From Actinopolyspora saharensis (GTDB lineage Bacteria > Actinomycetota > Actinomycetes > Mycobacteriales > Pseudonocardiaceae): a stretch of 64,000 bases of DNA. This document shows positions 17,054 through 25,280 of the stretch, one piece after another. Position numbers and translations under genes: made by a program. The stretch spans positions 1,364,001 through 1,428,000 of the forward strand of contig NZ_FNKO01000001.1 of the NCBI RefSeq assembly GCF_900100925.1. Reading direction: 5' to 3'. Numbering within the stretch: the first letter of the stretch is position 1; each line of letters opens with the position of its first letter. Below the pieces are notes generated by a model. That model searched no databases. It saw only the letters and a program-made list of their open reading frames with translations, and had not been told where the DNA came from.

Positions 17054-18550
17054 TTAGGCGGGGGCGCCGGTGTCGCCGAACCAGTCGGCGAGTGTGCCGC
17101 TGCGGCTGACGGCACGCAAACGGCGTTCGGTGCTCGCGCGGCGGGCCGAGGTGGTGACGATGAGCAGTTCGTCGTCGGCTTCGATCCAGGTGCTCGGCTG
17201 GGGGACGAAGGCGTGGCCGCGGCGGATGATCAGGGTGATGGCGCTGGGGTCCGGCAGCCGGAGACCGGTGGGGGTGCTGTGATGCAGCCGCGAGTCTTCC
17301 GGCACGGTCAGGGTCAGTAGTTCGGCGTCGATGATTTCCAGCGGGGCGGCTTCGATCTGGACCTCGCGGGTGGTTTCGCGCGGGATCAGCCGTAGCCGGT
17401 GGGCCAGGGGGCGCAGGCTGGGGCCCTGGATGAGGGTGAAGATCATCACCAGCACGAACACGAGGTCGAGCAGCCGGTCGCTGCCGGGCACCCCGGACAC
17501 GATGGGGAAGGTGGCCAGCACGATGGGTACGGCTCCGCGTAGTCCCGCCCAGGACAGAAAGGCGTGTTCCCGCCACGGGAGACGGAAACCGGCCAGGCTG
17601 ATCACCACCGACAGAGGCCGTGCCAGCAACAGCAGCACGAGGCCCACCCCGAGGGCGGGCAGGATCTCGCCGCCGAGTTCGCTGGGGGTGACCAGCAGTC
17701 CCAGCAGCACGAACAGGCCGATTTGGGCCAGCCACCCCAGCCCTTCGGCGAAGGAGCGGGTGGCCGCGCGGTGGGACAATCCGGAGTTGGCCAGGGTGAC
17801 GCTGGTGAGGTAGGCGGCGAGGAATCCGCTGGCTTGGGCCACCCCGGCCGCGGCGAAAGCGGCGATGCCCAGCCCGACGGTGGCCAGGGGGTACAGTCCC
17901 GAGGCTGGCAGCGCCACGCGCGGCAGCGCCATGGCACCGAGTCTTCCCAGTCCGAGCCCGATGATGGCTCCGACGACGAGTTGGTAGGCCAGGCTGCTCG
18001 CGATCTGGGCCGGAGCGATATCGAGCGGCGTGGCGCTGAACAACAGCACCAGGATCACGGTCGGGGCATCATTGAAGCCGGATTCGGCTTCCAACAGCCC
18101 GGCCACGCGTTTCGGCAGCGGCAGCACCCGCAGGATCGAGAAGACGGCCGCCGCGTCGGTGGAGGACACGATCGCGCCCAGCAGCAGGGACAACTGCCAG
18201 GACATTCCTAACAGCAGGTGCGCCCCCGCCGCTGTGACCACGGTGCTGATGCCGACACCAACGGTGGCTAGAATCCCTGCCGGAGCCAGCAGGCGGCGGA
18301 TGTCGGACCAGTCGGTCGTCAGTCCGCCCTCGACGAGGATGACGGCCAGAGCGGCCGTGCCCAGGTTCTGCGCCAACTGGGCGTCGTCGAACTCCAGTCC
18401 GATGCCGTCCTCACCGAGCGCGACTCCGACCAGCAGGAACAACAACAGGGCCGGCAGCCCCACCCGCGCGGCGAGACGGGTCGCGACGATGCTGACCAGC
18501 AGCACACCGGTACCTGCCAGCAGCACCACGTACAGCTGCTGCAGACTCAT
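17054..18550 (-). CDS. Potassium(or sodium)/proton antiporter with RCK_C domain (NhaP2/CvrA-like)
   Basis: A 498-aa CPA1-type antiporter. About 12-13 transmembrane segments occupy residues 1-390. They include SSTDAAAVFSILR and ESGFNDAPTVILVLLF (the conserved Asp motif of CPA1 ion sites) and LSWAGLRGAVPIVLATFP. A cytosolic TrkA-C (RCK_C) domain follows (about 400-480: IDAELLTLTVPEDSRLH...DDELLIVTTS). NhaP2/CvrA family members export K+ or Na+ in exchange for H+. The ATG at 18550 places the N-terminus just before the first helix; a longer frame upstream lacks membrane or domain character. It is transposon cargo, probably conferring salt, potassium or pH tolerance. Confidence 0.9.
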   Translation of the reverse strand: MSLQQLYVVLLAGTGVLLVSIVATRLAARVGLPALLLFLLVGVALGEDGIGLEFDDAQLAQNLGTAALAVILVEGGLTTDWSDIRRLLAPAGILATVGVGISTVVTAAGAHLLLGMSWQLSLLLGAIVSSTDAAAVFSILRVLPLPKRVAGLLEAESGFNDAPTVILVLLFSATPLDIAPAQIASSLAYQLVVGAIIGLGLGRLGAMALPRVALPASGLYPLATVGLGIAAFAAAGVAQASGFLAAYLTSVTLANSGLSHRAATRSFAEGLGWLAQIGLFVLLGLLVTPSELGGEILPALGVGLVLLLLARPLSVVISLAGFRLPWREHAFLSWAGLRGAVPIVLATFPIVSGVPGSDRLLDLVFVLVMIFTLIQGPSLRPLAHRLRLIPRETTREVQIEAAPLEIIDAELLTLTVPEDSRLHHSTPTGLRLPDPSAITLIIRRGHAFVPQPSTWIEADDELLIVTTSARRASTERRLRAVSRSGTLADWFGDTGAPA

Positions 18551-18673
18551 CCAATCCCCGATCTGTAGCCGGTCACCGGTTCCGGTGGCTGACACCGCGC
18601 AAACGCGCGCAACGGGCTCGCGAACACGTCCGTTCCCAGCGGGCGCCCGTGGCAGGCGCAATGCGCACCGAAC

Positions 18674-18761
18674 CACGGTGACCAATATCGGAAGTGATCA
18701 TAGCAAAGCACGTCCGGCGGTGATGTATGCTCCCCGAGGTCGTCGGCGGTTGATCACCGTG
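18674..18761. promoter_or_regulatory. Candidate recombination/regulatory site upstream of tyrosine recombinase
   Basis: CACGGTGACCA (18674-18684) and TGATCACCGTG (18751-18761) are inverted repeats matching at 10 of 11 positions. They lie between the divergent antiporter and recombinase genes. In TnpI-type Tn3 elements the resolution site lies next to the recombinase gene and contains such inverted motifs. The two arms are far apart here, so an operator role is equally possible. Confidence 0.3.
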
Positions 18762-18774
18762 ACCGGGAGGATGG

Positions 18775-19734
18775 GTGCTCGTGCCTGCCACCACATCGCA
18801 AGCACACCGCGACAGCTCGCCCCACGAGCTCGTATTGGCCGCCTACCGGGCCGCACTGGCTGGTGCGGAACTGTCCGAGCAGGCCCGGCGCGCCTACGCC
18901 TCACGGGTAGCCGGATTCCTCGACTGGCTCACCTCGACCACGACGCTCGCGCCCGAAGCGGGCGACCCGCTGGCCGAGCCCCGCGCCCGCGACATGGCCG
19001 TGCGCTCCTACCGCACCTACCTCGCAGGCGAGCGCGCCGCGAAATCCAACACGATCAACGCGGCACTGACCGCGCTGGACCACTTCTACGCCCACCACCT
19101 CGGCCTGGGAACACCCCACGTTCGCCGGGAACAACAGCCCGCGAGCACGCCGGAGCCCCTCGACGGGGACGAGCAGCGCCGGTTCCTGCGGGCCGTGACC
19201 GCCCACCCCTGCCCACGAGAACGGGCGATCGCACTGATGCTGCTACGCACCGGACTGCGCACCGAGGAACTCGCCCACCTCGACCACACCGACCTAGCAG
19301 TGTCCGGAACCTCCAGCACGGTGCGAGTGCGCCCCCAACCCCACTGGAATCCCAGCACCCGCCGCGAACTACCGCTGCCCGGATCCGCCCGCGCTGCGGT
19401 GACCGCCTGGTTGACCGAACGCTCCCGCTGGCCCCATGCCACCGACACCCCAGCGCTATGGCTCAACCGACACGGCGGCCGACTAAGCGTGCGCAGCATC
19501 AACACCATCATCCGCGAACTCGCCGTAGCCGCCGACCTCGTCCACACCACCGGCCCCGAAGCAGGCAAAGCACGCGTGCACCCGCACACACTGCGCCACA
19601 CCTTCGGGCTCCACCTCGCCCGCAACGGCCTCGACACGGCCACCATCGCCACGCTGATGGGACACGCCAAACTCAGCTCCGCCCGCATCTACACACGACC
19701 GGCCGCCGAACAACCACCGCGGACCACCGCGTAA
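18775..19734 (+). CDS. tnpI: Tyrosine recombinase/integrase (TnpI-like resolvase of the transposon)
   Basis: A 319-aa phage-integrase family recombinase. It has an N-terminal SAM-like core-binding domain (about residues 15-110, AYRAALAGAELSEQARRAYASRV) and a catalytic domain with Arg in LRTGLRTEELAHLD, the HTLRHTFG box (His-x-x-Arg), GHAKLSS and the nucleophile Tyr in ARIYTRP. All catalytic residues are present. Located inside the Tn3 ends, it most likely resolves cointegrates, replacing a serine resolvase. The GTG start is preceded by GGGAGG. It is on the opposite strand from the two putative antiporter-related genes that flank it. Confidence 0.92.
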   Translation: MLVPATTSQAHRDSSPHELVLAAYRAALAGAELSEQARRAYASRVAGFLDWLTSTTTLAPEAGDPLAEPRARDMAVRSYRTYLAGERAAKSNTINAALTALDHFYAHHLGLGTPHVRREQQPASTPEPLDGDEQRRFLRAVTAHPCPRERAIALMLLRTGLRTEELAHLDHTDLAVSGTSSTVRVRPQPHWNPSTRRELPLPGSARAAVTAWLTERSRWPHATDTPALWLNRHGGRLSVRSINTIIRELAVAADLVHTTGPEAGKARVHPHTLRHTFGLHLARNGLDTATIATLMGHAKLSSARIYTRPAAEQPPRTTA

Positions 19735-19744
19735 CCCCACACCC

Positions 19745-19966
19745 TCACCCGGGCCGCTCACGCGCGGCGAGAATCATGGCGATCGTTCGCGCCTCACCGG
19801 CTGTCAACCGCAGCCACAACCGCGCCGCATCCGGATCGTCCGGCTCACGCGTGTACAACTCGAAACACCCGTCCCGAGTCGCGTGAATACCGACACCAAC
19901 TCCGGCCTCCGTGACGAACTCGTACAGCGTCCCGTGCCCGAACAACACCTCCGTGGTGACATCCAT
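19745..19966 (-). CDS. KhtT N-terminal-like regulatory protein (73 aa)
   Basis: A short soluble protein beginning MDVTTEVLFGHGTLYEFVT and containing GVGVGIHATRDGCFELYT, DDPDAARLWLRLTAGEA and a C-terminal AMILAARE. This pattern matches the N-terminal domain of cation:proton antiporter regulatory subunits (KhtT-like: short beta repeats, Asp-Asp-Pro-Asp turn, final helix LT..EA..LA). The RCK_C half is absent. The antiporter in the same element carries its own RCK_C domain, so the two may act together; this is inference. The ATG at 19966 is chosen because the fold begins there. Confidence 0.65.
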   Translation of the reverse strand: MDVTTEVLFGHGTLYEFVTEAGVGVGIHATRDGCFELYTREPDDPDAARLWLRLTAGEARTIAMILAARERPG

Positions 19967-20065
19967 AACCCAGTATGCCCGCAGCCACCGATCCACCGCA
20001 TGTGTCGGGGAACGACCGTTTGTCAACACAACCCCCACACCGGTGGTCCACACCGCCCGACCCAT

Positions 20066-20349
20066 CCCACGAGCATTGGGAAAACCGGGTGTCCACCAAA
20101 TCGATCACGGCCCTTTGTCGTACAGCCGGGCGCGCTCACGATCGTGAAAAGTGCCCACCGAGGGCCACCACCACGGCCGACCTCGTCCTCGACGGCGGCT
20201 TCTTCAACACGATCGGAGCGGCGCGCGCATCGGCTACGCCCGCGCCCTACTCGCCGAACCCGGACCACGATCAACGCTGTCGAGCCAAAAGCCCCCTCTC
20301 CACTCATCCGCTACCAGCCCAACCCCAGTCTGGCGTCTACAACCGATGG
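20066..20349. other. Right-end non-coding segment of the transposon
   Basis: No convincing gene. A + strand stretch near 20218-20250 reads GARIGYARALLAEPG. This resembles the first residues of serine resolvases (RIGYARVS) but has no following conserved sequence, so it may be a decayed relic. Confidence 0.4.
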
Positions 20350-20387
20350 CTTGGCGGAGGATCCTGTTCGAGTACTACTCAGACCCC
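20350..20387 (-). repeat. Right terminal inverted repeat of Tn3-family element (38 bp)
   Basis: Ends ...ACTACTCAGACCCC. Its reverse complement matches the left end at 31 of 38 positions, with the outer 9 bases and an internal 10-base block identical. Confidence 0.93.
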
Positions 20388-20392
20388 ATCTC
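20388..20392. repeat. Target-site duplication ATCTC (right)
   Basis: Identical to the five bases at 13117-13121. Confidence 0.92.
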
Positions 20393-20725
20393 GGAGAATC
20401 CGCTCTCCTCGAGGGCCTGCCTGCGGATGTGTGCGATCGCCACACCGGCGGCGGGCGCGAGCACTCGGACGATCTCGAACCGCGACGACGGGGCGACCGC
20501 GGCCGCCATGAGCCGACGGTGCACGTCCAACAGCTCCTCGACGTCGCCCAGCGTCCTCCCGTAGGGACTTCCCCACATCACGTCGGCGGCGAAGGAACCA
20601 TCGTAGGTTTCGGCCTCACCCGCATCGAGCCCCTCCTGGAGCTCAGCGGCGAACCGTTCCACCGCTGCTTCGGCAGCCGCCTGAGCTGCCGGGTCGTTCA
20701 ACCGTGGCCGCACCTCTGTGGTCAT
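20393..20725 (-). pseudogene. SgcJ/EcaC-like (NTF2-fold) gene, 5' portion
   Basis: Starts MTTEVRPRLNDPAAQ with GAGGAGG eight bases upstream. It runs to ...RRQALEESGFSEM, where the transposon begins. SgcJ/EcaC proteins are about 130-140-aa cystatin/NTF2-like proteins of uncertain enzymatic role, and conserved features here include YDGSFAADVMWGSPYGR. In the present sequence the frame runs into the transposon end and terminates within it, losing the last 27 residues (ALYTLVERDGRWWLAAAQ...) that form the core beta sheet. The product is therefore probably inactive. Confidence 0.9.
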
Positions 20726-20998
20726 TCCCTGCCTCCTCGTCCGGATTCGCACCAACGCTAGGAGTTCAACCGAACTAGAAGTCAATCCGTGATCAGCACC
20801 CGACCGCTCCAGGACGGAAAAACTCGCAGCCGGATCCCCACGCGGATGAACTCGTTTCCCCAGTCGCCCGACTCGGTCCACGCCGTTCCCCGGCGCGATG
20901 ACACCGACAGTTGTGCAACGTGCGCCGAGCACCTCCGCCGGGGAACAGCCGCAGGTCGTCGGGCATCCCGTCGAGCGCAGTTGAGATGCCCGGAGTTG

Positions 20999-21358
20999 TC
21001 AGCCGAGGTCGACCACGCGCTTGCCGCGCCGGTCCAGCATCGCCGCGAAACGGCGCTGCTCGTCCGCGTCCTCCCGGGAAGCGTTCGCGTCCGTGCCGAC
21101 CAGCCAGGTCAACCCGCGACACCGCCCGGCGGGCGGCGTGTGCTCCTCGTCGACCAGAGCGACCGCGTACAACCACTCGGAGCCGGCGTGCTCCTGGGCC
21201 CACTGGACGACCTCTAGCACGTCGGCTCCCGTGACGTCGTAGGTGTCGGTGGACCACGATGCCGGCGGGGCGTCGCCGCCTGCGAAGAAGTAGACGCGGA
21301 ACCTCGGCTGGTGCCGCTCCCAACTGCTGTCGCGCTCGTCCACGCTCGTGATGCGCAC
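20999..21358 (-). CDS. Conserved hypothetical protein (119 aa)
   Basis: A small soluble protein with an alternating strand-helix pattern: RFRVYFFAGGD, TDTYDVTGADVLEVVQWAQEHAG, WLYAVALVDEE and GLTWLVGTDAN. The last phrase and overall length resemble a family of uncharacterised actinobacterial proteins. No catalytic motif or localisation signal is seen. The GTG start gives a compact N-terminus (MRITSVDERDSSW). It lies 273 bp upstream of the interrupted SgcJ-like gene on the same strand; functional linkage is unknown. Confidence 0.65.
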   Translation of the reverse strand: MRITSVDERDSSWERHQPRFRVYFFAGGDAPPASWSTDTYDVTGADVLEVVQWAQEHAGSEWLYAVALVDEEHTPPAGRCRGLTWLVGTDANASREDADEQRRFAAMLDRRGKRVVDLG

Positions 21359-21768
21359 GGCCGCGATGCTAGGTGGTGCGGCAGGGTTCGCACGAACGGC
21401 ACCCGCAGTGCCTGCATCATCAACCAGGCCCCCGCACGGTTGTGCCGGCGGACCGCGAGTCGAGCACGTCGCACGGATCCGTCACCGTGACCAATGTGTC
21501 TGACGGGGAAACCCGACGAGGACACGGGGAAACGACCTCGGGTGCTTTCTCCCCCGCAATCGAACAATTCTGCTCCGCAACCCTTTCCGTTTTCTTGCTT
21601 GTGGGTGTTCGTGGTAACTGGACCGTTGGTTTCTTTGAAAGTTTATTTTAGTCAACACTGAAAACATAGTGACTGCAGAACACTGAACACGTTCGCGGCT
21701 TCTCGTCGATCCGAGGCTTCTCAGCGCGGATCTTCCACCGTCGAAGTCGGGCAGGCTAACCTGGCGTA
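21359..21768. other. Intergenic region with AT-rich tract, no supported gene
   Basis: 410 bp between divergent genes. Positions about 21560-21690 are markedly AT-rich for this genome (gaaagtttattttagtcaac) and likely hold promoter sequences. Reading frames here show no family features. Confidence 0.5.
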
Positions 21769-22234
21769 ATGCAGCGCACAGTGCGGATCCTCGTGGACGA
21801 TCCGTCCGATCCGGAGGTCGCGGGCTTCCTCGAAGAACACCTCGCCGACATGGAGCACACCTCCCCGCCCGACAGCAGGCACGCCCTCGACATCGCGGGA
21901 CTGCTGCGCCCCGAGGTCACCTTCTGGACCGCGCGCAACGGCACCGAGCTTCTCGGGTGCGGAGCGCTCAAGGAGCTCGACCACCGACACGGTGAGATCA
22001 AGTCGATGCGCAGCTCACCGCGTCGCGCGCGCGGGAGTGGCCAGCCGTCTCCTGCGGCACGTCATCGACACGGCGCGGGAGGGCGGCTACCACCGACTCA
22101 GCCTCGAAACCGGTTCGGCGGAGTTCTTCCGCCCCGCGCGGGAGCTGTACCGCAAGCACGGCTTCACCGACTGCGAGCCCTTCGGCGACTATTCACGTGA
22201 CCCGAACAGCGTGTACATGACGCTGCGGCTCTAG
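21769..22234 (+). pseudogene. GNAT N-acetyltransferase with internal frameshift
   Basis: The N-terminal half (frame 1: MQRTVRILVDDPSDPEVAGFL... GCGALKELDHRHGEIKSMR) and the C-terminal half (AHRVARAGVASRLLRHVIDTAREGGY...FFRPARELYRKHGFTDCEPFGDY...) belong to one PhnO/YpeA-like GNAT protein but are in different frames. The break is near 22012, right after the beta 4 strand, where the family has the acetyl-CoA loop (R-x-x-G-x-A). Loss of two bases, or gain of one, explains it. A sequencing error cannot be excluded. The 3' end is part of a 75-bp repeat also found at 25281. Confidence 0.85.
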
Positions 22235-22267
22235 GAACCGCCCCGACCGTCCGCGCCGGGCAGGTCC
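22193..22267. repeat. 75-bp direct repeat, copy A (GNAT tail + tetR tail)
   Basis: Identical to 25281-25355. It contains the last codons of the GNAT gene (...SRDPNSVYMTLRL-stop) on the + strand and the last codons of a TetR gene (...LPGADGRGGS-stop) on the - strand. Only copy B is attached to a full tetR gene. Confidence 0.9.
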
Positions 22268-22327
22268 AACTGCGCGTCGGGCGACGGCACCGGCTCTTGT
22301 GGCTGTTCCTCAGGGACGTCCTCGCTC

Positions 22328-22356
22328 CTCTCGGCTCGCCCCGAACGAGCCGAGAG
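22328..22356. terminator. Hairpin with 11-bp stem
   Basis: CTCTCGGCTCG (22328-22338) pairs with CGAGCCGAGAG (22346-22356) around a 7-nt loop. It lies 94 bp after the GNAT stop and in the convergent gap before the phosphatase gene, so it could serve both directions. Confidence 0.5.
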
Positions 22357-22542
22357 CCTTCCCCGACACCGGCCGGCGCCTGGACGGGCTCCCCCTAGCC
22401 CGAGGAACCTGGCCCCGGCGCCGACGCGATCACTTCCTTGTTCCTCGACACGCGTTATCGACACCGACGACCTGGGGAAGCGCCGATGCCCGCCGAGTGT
22501 CGATGGATCACCGTCTTTCGATGGTGGCTGTGTCGGCGTCCG

Positions 22543-23331
22543 TCAGTTGAGGTGCGAGCCCAAGAACCTGCTTCGGATGCGGACGAGCTCGTCGCTGCGG
22601 ACACCGGCATCGAGAAGATACCGCTCGACGTCGAAGCCGTCTAGGGTCGCCAAAACGGCTTCTCCGGTCGTGGTACCCCGCTCCGCGAGGACGGCCTCGA
22701 TGATTGGGCCTTGGTCCTCGACGCCCAAAGCGGCGAACAACGCCGTGAGAGCTTCGGTCGACATGGTGTAGTCCGCCGCGATGGCCTCGGGGTCTACGTC
22801 GGCCAGCGCGAGCAGCAGGAGCGCGATCAGCCCAGTTCGGTCGCGGCCGGCGCCGCAATGGAACAGGACACCACCTGGGTTGCTGCGGGCCATGGCCTTG
22901 ATGACGGCAGCGCAGCGGTCGGCCTTCTGCTCGAGGAAGACAGGGTAGTAAAGCGGACTGCCGTTGAGTTGTTCCTGGTTGACGTGCTGCCAGAACTCGA
23001 CATCGTCGATGTCGTCGAGCGGGACTTCGATCCGGTCGATACCCGACGGTGTGGCCGTGACCGTGCCGGTAGCCGTGAACTGCGCCGAACCCGGCTGCGC
23101 TGTGGGCGATTCCGCCGTGGTCCTGATCTCGTCCGTATTGCGGAGGTCGACGATGGTGCGGACGCCCGACTTCCACGCTTGGGACCAGCCCGCGTCGGTG
23201 ACGAAACGAAGGTCCGCCGCCCTGAAGAACACGCCGTGGCGCGTCGTGCTGCCGGACTTGGTCGGCAGACCACCAAGGTCCCTGGTGTTGAAGAAGCCTT
23301 CCCAGGCCACTGCCCTGCTGTCCGTGTTCAT
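22543..23331 (-). CDS. Tyrosine-specific protein phosphatase (IphP-like)
   Basis: A 262-aa dual-specificity/tyrosine phosphatase of the bacterial IphP/PtpB-like group. The active-site loop HCGAGRDRTG has nucleophile Cys159 and Arg165 (HCx5R). The N-terminal signature FFNTRDLGGLPT (13-24) and FFRAADLRFVTD are typical, and VDLRNTDEIR is the conserved Arg-containing strand. It has no signal peptide. The ATG at 23331 begins the family's usual N-terminus. It lies within the block bracketed by 75-bp repeats. Its substrate (phosphotyrosine or phosphoinositide) is unknown. Confidence 0.9.
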   Translation of the reverse strand: MNTDSRAVAWEGFFNTRDLGGLPTKSGSTTRHGVFFRAADLRFVTDAGWSQAWKSGVRTIVDLRNTDEIRTTAESPTAQPGSAQFTATGTVTATPSGIDRIEVPLDDIDDVEFWQHVNQEQLNGSPLYYPVFLEQKADRCAAVIKAMARSNPGGVLFHCGAGRDRTGLIALLLLALADVDPEAIAADYTMSTEALTALFAALGVEDQGPIIEAVLAERGTTTGEAVLATLDGFDVERYLLDAGVRSDELVRIRSRFLGSHLN

Positions 23332-23950
23332 GAGCTGGGCGCTGCCTCCTCAATCAGGCTGTCGGCGATCGATGGTTGCCCGTGTCGTCTGTATTGACGT
23401 TTGGACACGCCGGTTGGTTCGTCCTGTCGACGAATTGGTGCTGATGTGGGCAAAACGACGGTTCGGGCTTGTGCTCGCACCTGTATGAGACGCCTTTTTT
23501 CGCCCCGCACCGGTTCCTGCATCGCGTGCACTGGCCCTGTCGACGTTTGAGGACTGGACCGGCGACTACAGCAACGCGTCGTCGACCGGCTGGCAAGCGG
23601 CCGGTGACCAGTGCGCGCGGACTCCTGCTCCACCGGGAACCTGGTCATGCCCCCCGCGGTCAGGGACTTGCCATGCTTCGGGAACCGTTGACCGTCCGAC
23701 GAGAACATCGTGCCGCCGCTGCCGGTCCGTCAGATCCTCACCCCCGCCGACCGATGTGCTGTCCACCGCGGTCTCCGGATGGATGCCGGTCTTCTTGGGC
23801 GTTGATCCACCTACCGGAGACCTCACTGCGTTCAAGCGGCCGGGCCCCACGTTCTTGGCTTGTATCAGCTAGCGACGCGGTACGCTGGATCAGCTCGTGG
23901 GACGTCGCTGGTGCTGCGGGCGCCGACCACCCGATGAGAGGCTCGGCGCA
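23332..23950. other. Intergenic region (619 bp), no supported gene
   Basis: Several overlapping frames exist on both strands, but none shows conserved motifs, a ribosome binding site or coding-like third positions. A minus-strand frame around 23400-23540 is rich in Cys and His (CTRCRNRC...) but is probably fortuitous. The region is consistent with decayed DNA in a recombined segment. Confidence 0.45.
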
Positions 23951-24157
23951 TCACGACTCCGCCGATGATTTGCCCCGCGTCACGCGCTTGAGCGCGTTCG
24001 TTACTCCGGGGACCAGTACATAGACCGTGGCGGGCACGAGTACGGCTGTCAGGACGAGCGTGCGCAGCGGCAGGGCGAGGATCAGAGCCGGGTAGATCGA
24101 CAGCCACATGACGAACACCTGACCCAGGCGATGAGGACCGTGGCCGCCGGTGGTCAT
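23951..24157 (-). CDS. Small membrane protein (68 aa)
   Basis: Contains a hydrophobic stretch VFVMWLSIYPALILALPL and RTLVLTAVLVPATVYVLVPGVTNAL, so one hairpin of two helices. It has a polar, basic tail (KRVTRGKSSAES). The phrase YPxL...LPLRTLVLT...VP resembles the membrane C-terminus of a family of actinobacterial proteins annotated near antibiotic biosynthesis monooxygenases, here as a stand-alone protein. Third codon positions look coding. It follows the NmrA-like gene direction and lies 40 bp downstream of it, so the two may be co-transcribed. Confidence 0.55.
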   Translation of the reverse strand: MTTGGHGPHRLGQVFVMWLSIYPALILALPLRTLVLTAVLVPATVYVLVPGVTNALKRVTRGKSSAES

Positions 24158-24196
24158 GTCGTGCCCGGGGAGCTGTGCCCTGAATTCCCGAGCACG

Positions 24197-25054
24197 TCAG
24201 GCTCCACGAGAGGACTCAGCACGGGCATCCCAGACTCCGGTTGTGGCCGTCTCACGGGCGTACTCCGCGAAGTCGCGGGGCTGACGGCCGAGAACGCGCT
24301 CGACGGTGCCGGTCACGTGGCCCCTGCGGCCGTCGAAGACCTCGACCATGAGAGCGGCCAGCTGCGTCGCGTACCCGGCCGACACGCCTCGTTCGGTCAG
24401 CGACGAGATGAACTGCTCGGGCGTGACCGGAAGATAGCGAATCTCCCTGCGGGTCGCCTTCGACAGCTCGCCGACGGCATCGGCGAAGGTGAGCAGTCGT
24501 GGTCCGGTCACCTCGTGGATTCGGCCGGCGTGGCCGTTCTCGGTCAACGCCGCGACTGCGACATCAGCGATGTCCTCGGCGTCGGTGAACGGTTCCGCGA
24601 TGTCTCCGGCCGGAAGCGCCACCACACCGGCCCGGACCAGGTTCACGAGGAACGCCTCGCTGAAGTTCTGGGTGATGAACCCAACCCGCACGATGGTCCA
24701 CGCCGCACCCGAGTCCCGCACCGCCCGTTCGCACCGCTCGGCCTCGGCGGAACCGCGGTCGGCGAGCAGGACGAGATGCCGGACGCCGCAGTCCACCGCG
24801 AGGCTCGCGAAGGACCCCACGCCCCTGGCAGCACCCGGGAACGCCGCATCAGGGTGGTAGGCCACGTAAACCGCGTCCACTCCTCGCAGCGCGGGTTCCC
24901 ACGTGGTCTCGTCCTCCCAGTCGAACGGCGGGTCGGCACGCCGCGAGCCGACCCGCACCGGCACGTCACGTGCTGCGAGTCCGGACACGATGCGGCGTCC
25001 GGTCTTGCCCGTCCCCGCGAGGACCAGTGTCGTCGGCTCAGTCGCTGCTGCCAT
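24197..25054 (-). CDS. NmrA/NAD(P)H-binding atypical SDR
   Basis: A 285-aa atypical short-chain dehydrogenase of the NmrA/HSCARG-like family. The Rossmann motif is VLAGTGKTGRRIVSGL (GxGxxG variant, residues about 14-29). The beta 4 region VRHLVLLADRG and the core AWTIVRVGFITQNF, which aligns with the T-I-[LV]-R-P block, are typical. There is no YxxxK active site, so it may be a redox sensor or a reductase acting on small quinone-like molecules. The ATG at 25054 is preferred; a TTG three codons upstream is possible. Confidence 0.85.
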   Translation of the reverse strand: MAAATEPTTLVLAGTGKTGRRIVSGLAARDVPVRVGSRRADPPFDWEDETTWEPALRGVDAVYVAYHPDAAFPGAARGVGSFASLAVDCGVRHLVLLADRGSAEAERCERAVRDSGAAWTIVRVGFITQNFSEAFLVNLVRAGVVALPAGDIAEPFTDAEDIADVAVAALTENGHAGRIHEVTGPRLLTFADAVGELSKATRREIRYLPVTPEQFISSLTERGVSAGYATQLAALMVEVFDGRRGHVTGTVERVLGRQPRDFAEYARETATTGVWDARAESSRGA

Positions 25055-25280
25055 GCTCCGCAAACTACTGGGATGCCCGGAAACGGGCCATGGCCGAGGC
25101 TCGCACGTCCGTAGTGGTGCGTCTGGTGCTGTACCGGCGTCCCTGGCCGATCCTGCTCGACGAAGCCGGGTTCAGAGACGCGTTCTTGCTGCGGTCCATC
25201 CTGACCCCGCAGCGGACCTCGCGCCGGTACCAAGCGGTCTCCGCCTCCGAAGGTCGACCCGCTACCCCTTCGACGAGTAC

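Larger units (their letters stand above)
13122..20387. mobile_element. Complete Tn3-family transposon (7,266 bp) with tyrosine recombinase and antiporter cargo
   Basis: Bounded by 38-bp terminal inverted repeats that match at 31 of 38 positions (outer ends GGGGTCTGA, inner ends CCGC(T/C)AAG) and by a perfect 5-bp target duplication ATCTC. It encodes a 1,030-aa Tn3-type transposase, a small membrane protein, a K+/H+-type antiporter, a tyrosine recombinase in place of a serine resolvase, and a small KhtT-N-like protein. The interrupted host gene reads in frame once the element is removed, so the element is intact and recently inserted. The overall plan (TnpA plus tyrosine recombinase) is like Tn4430-type elements. 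Confidence 0.95.

Noticed and set aside
23354..23596. Minus-strand frame with Cys-rich CTRCRNRC pattern
   Set aside because: No ribosome binding site, no continuing zinc-ribbon spacing and poor codon bias; treated as chance.
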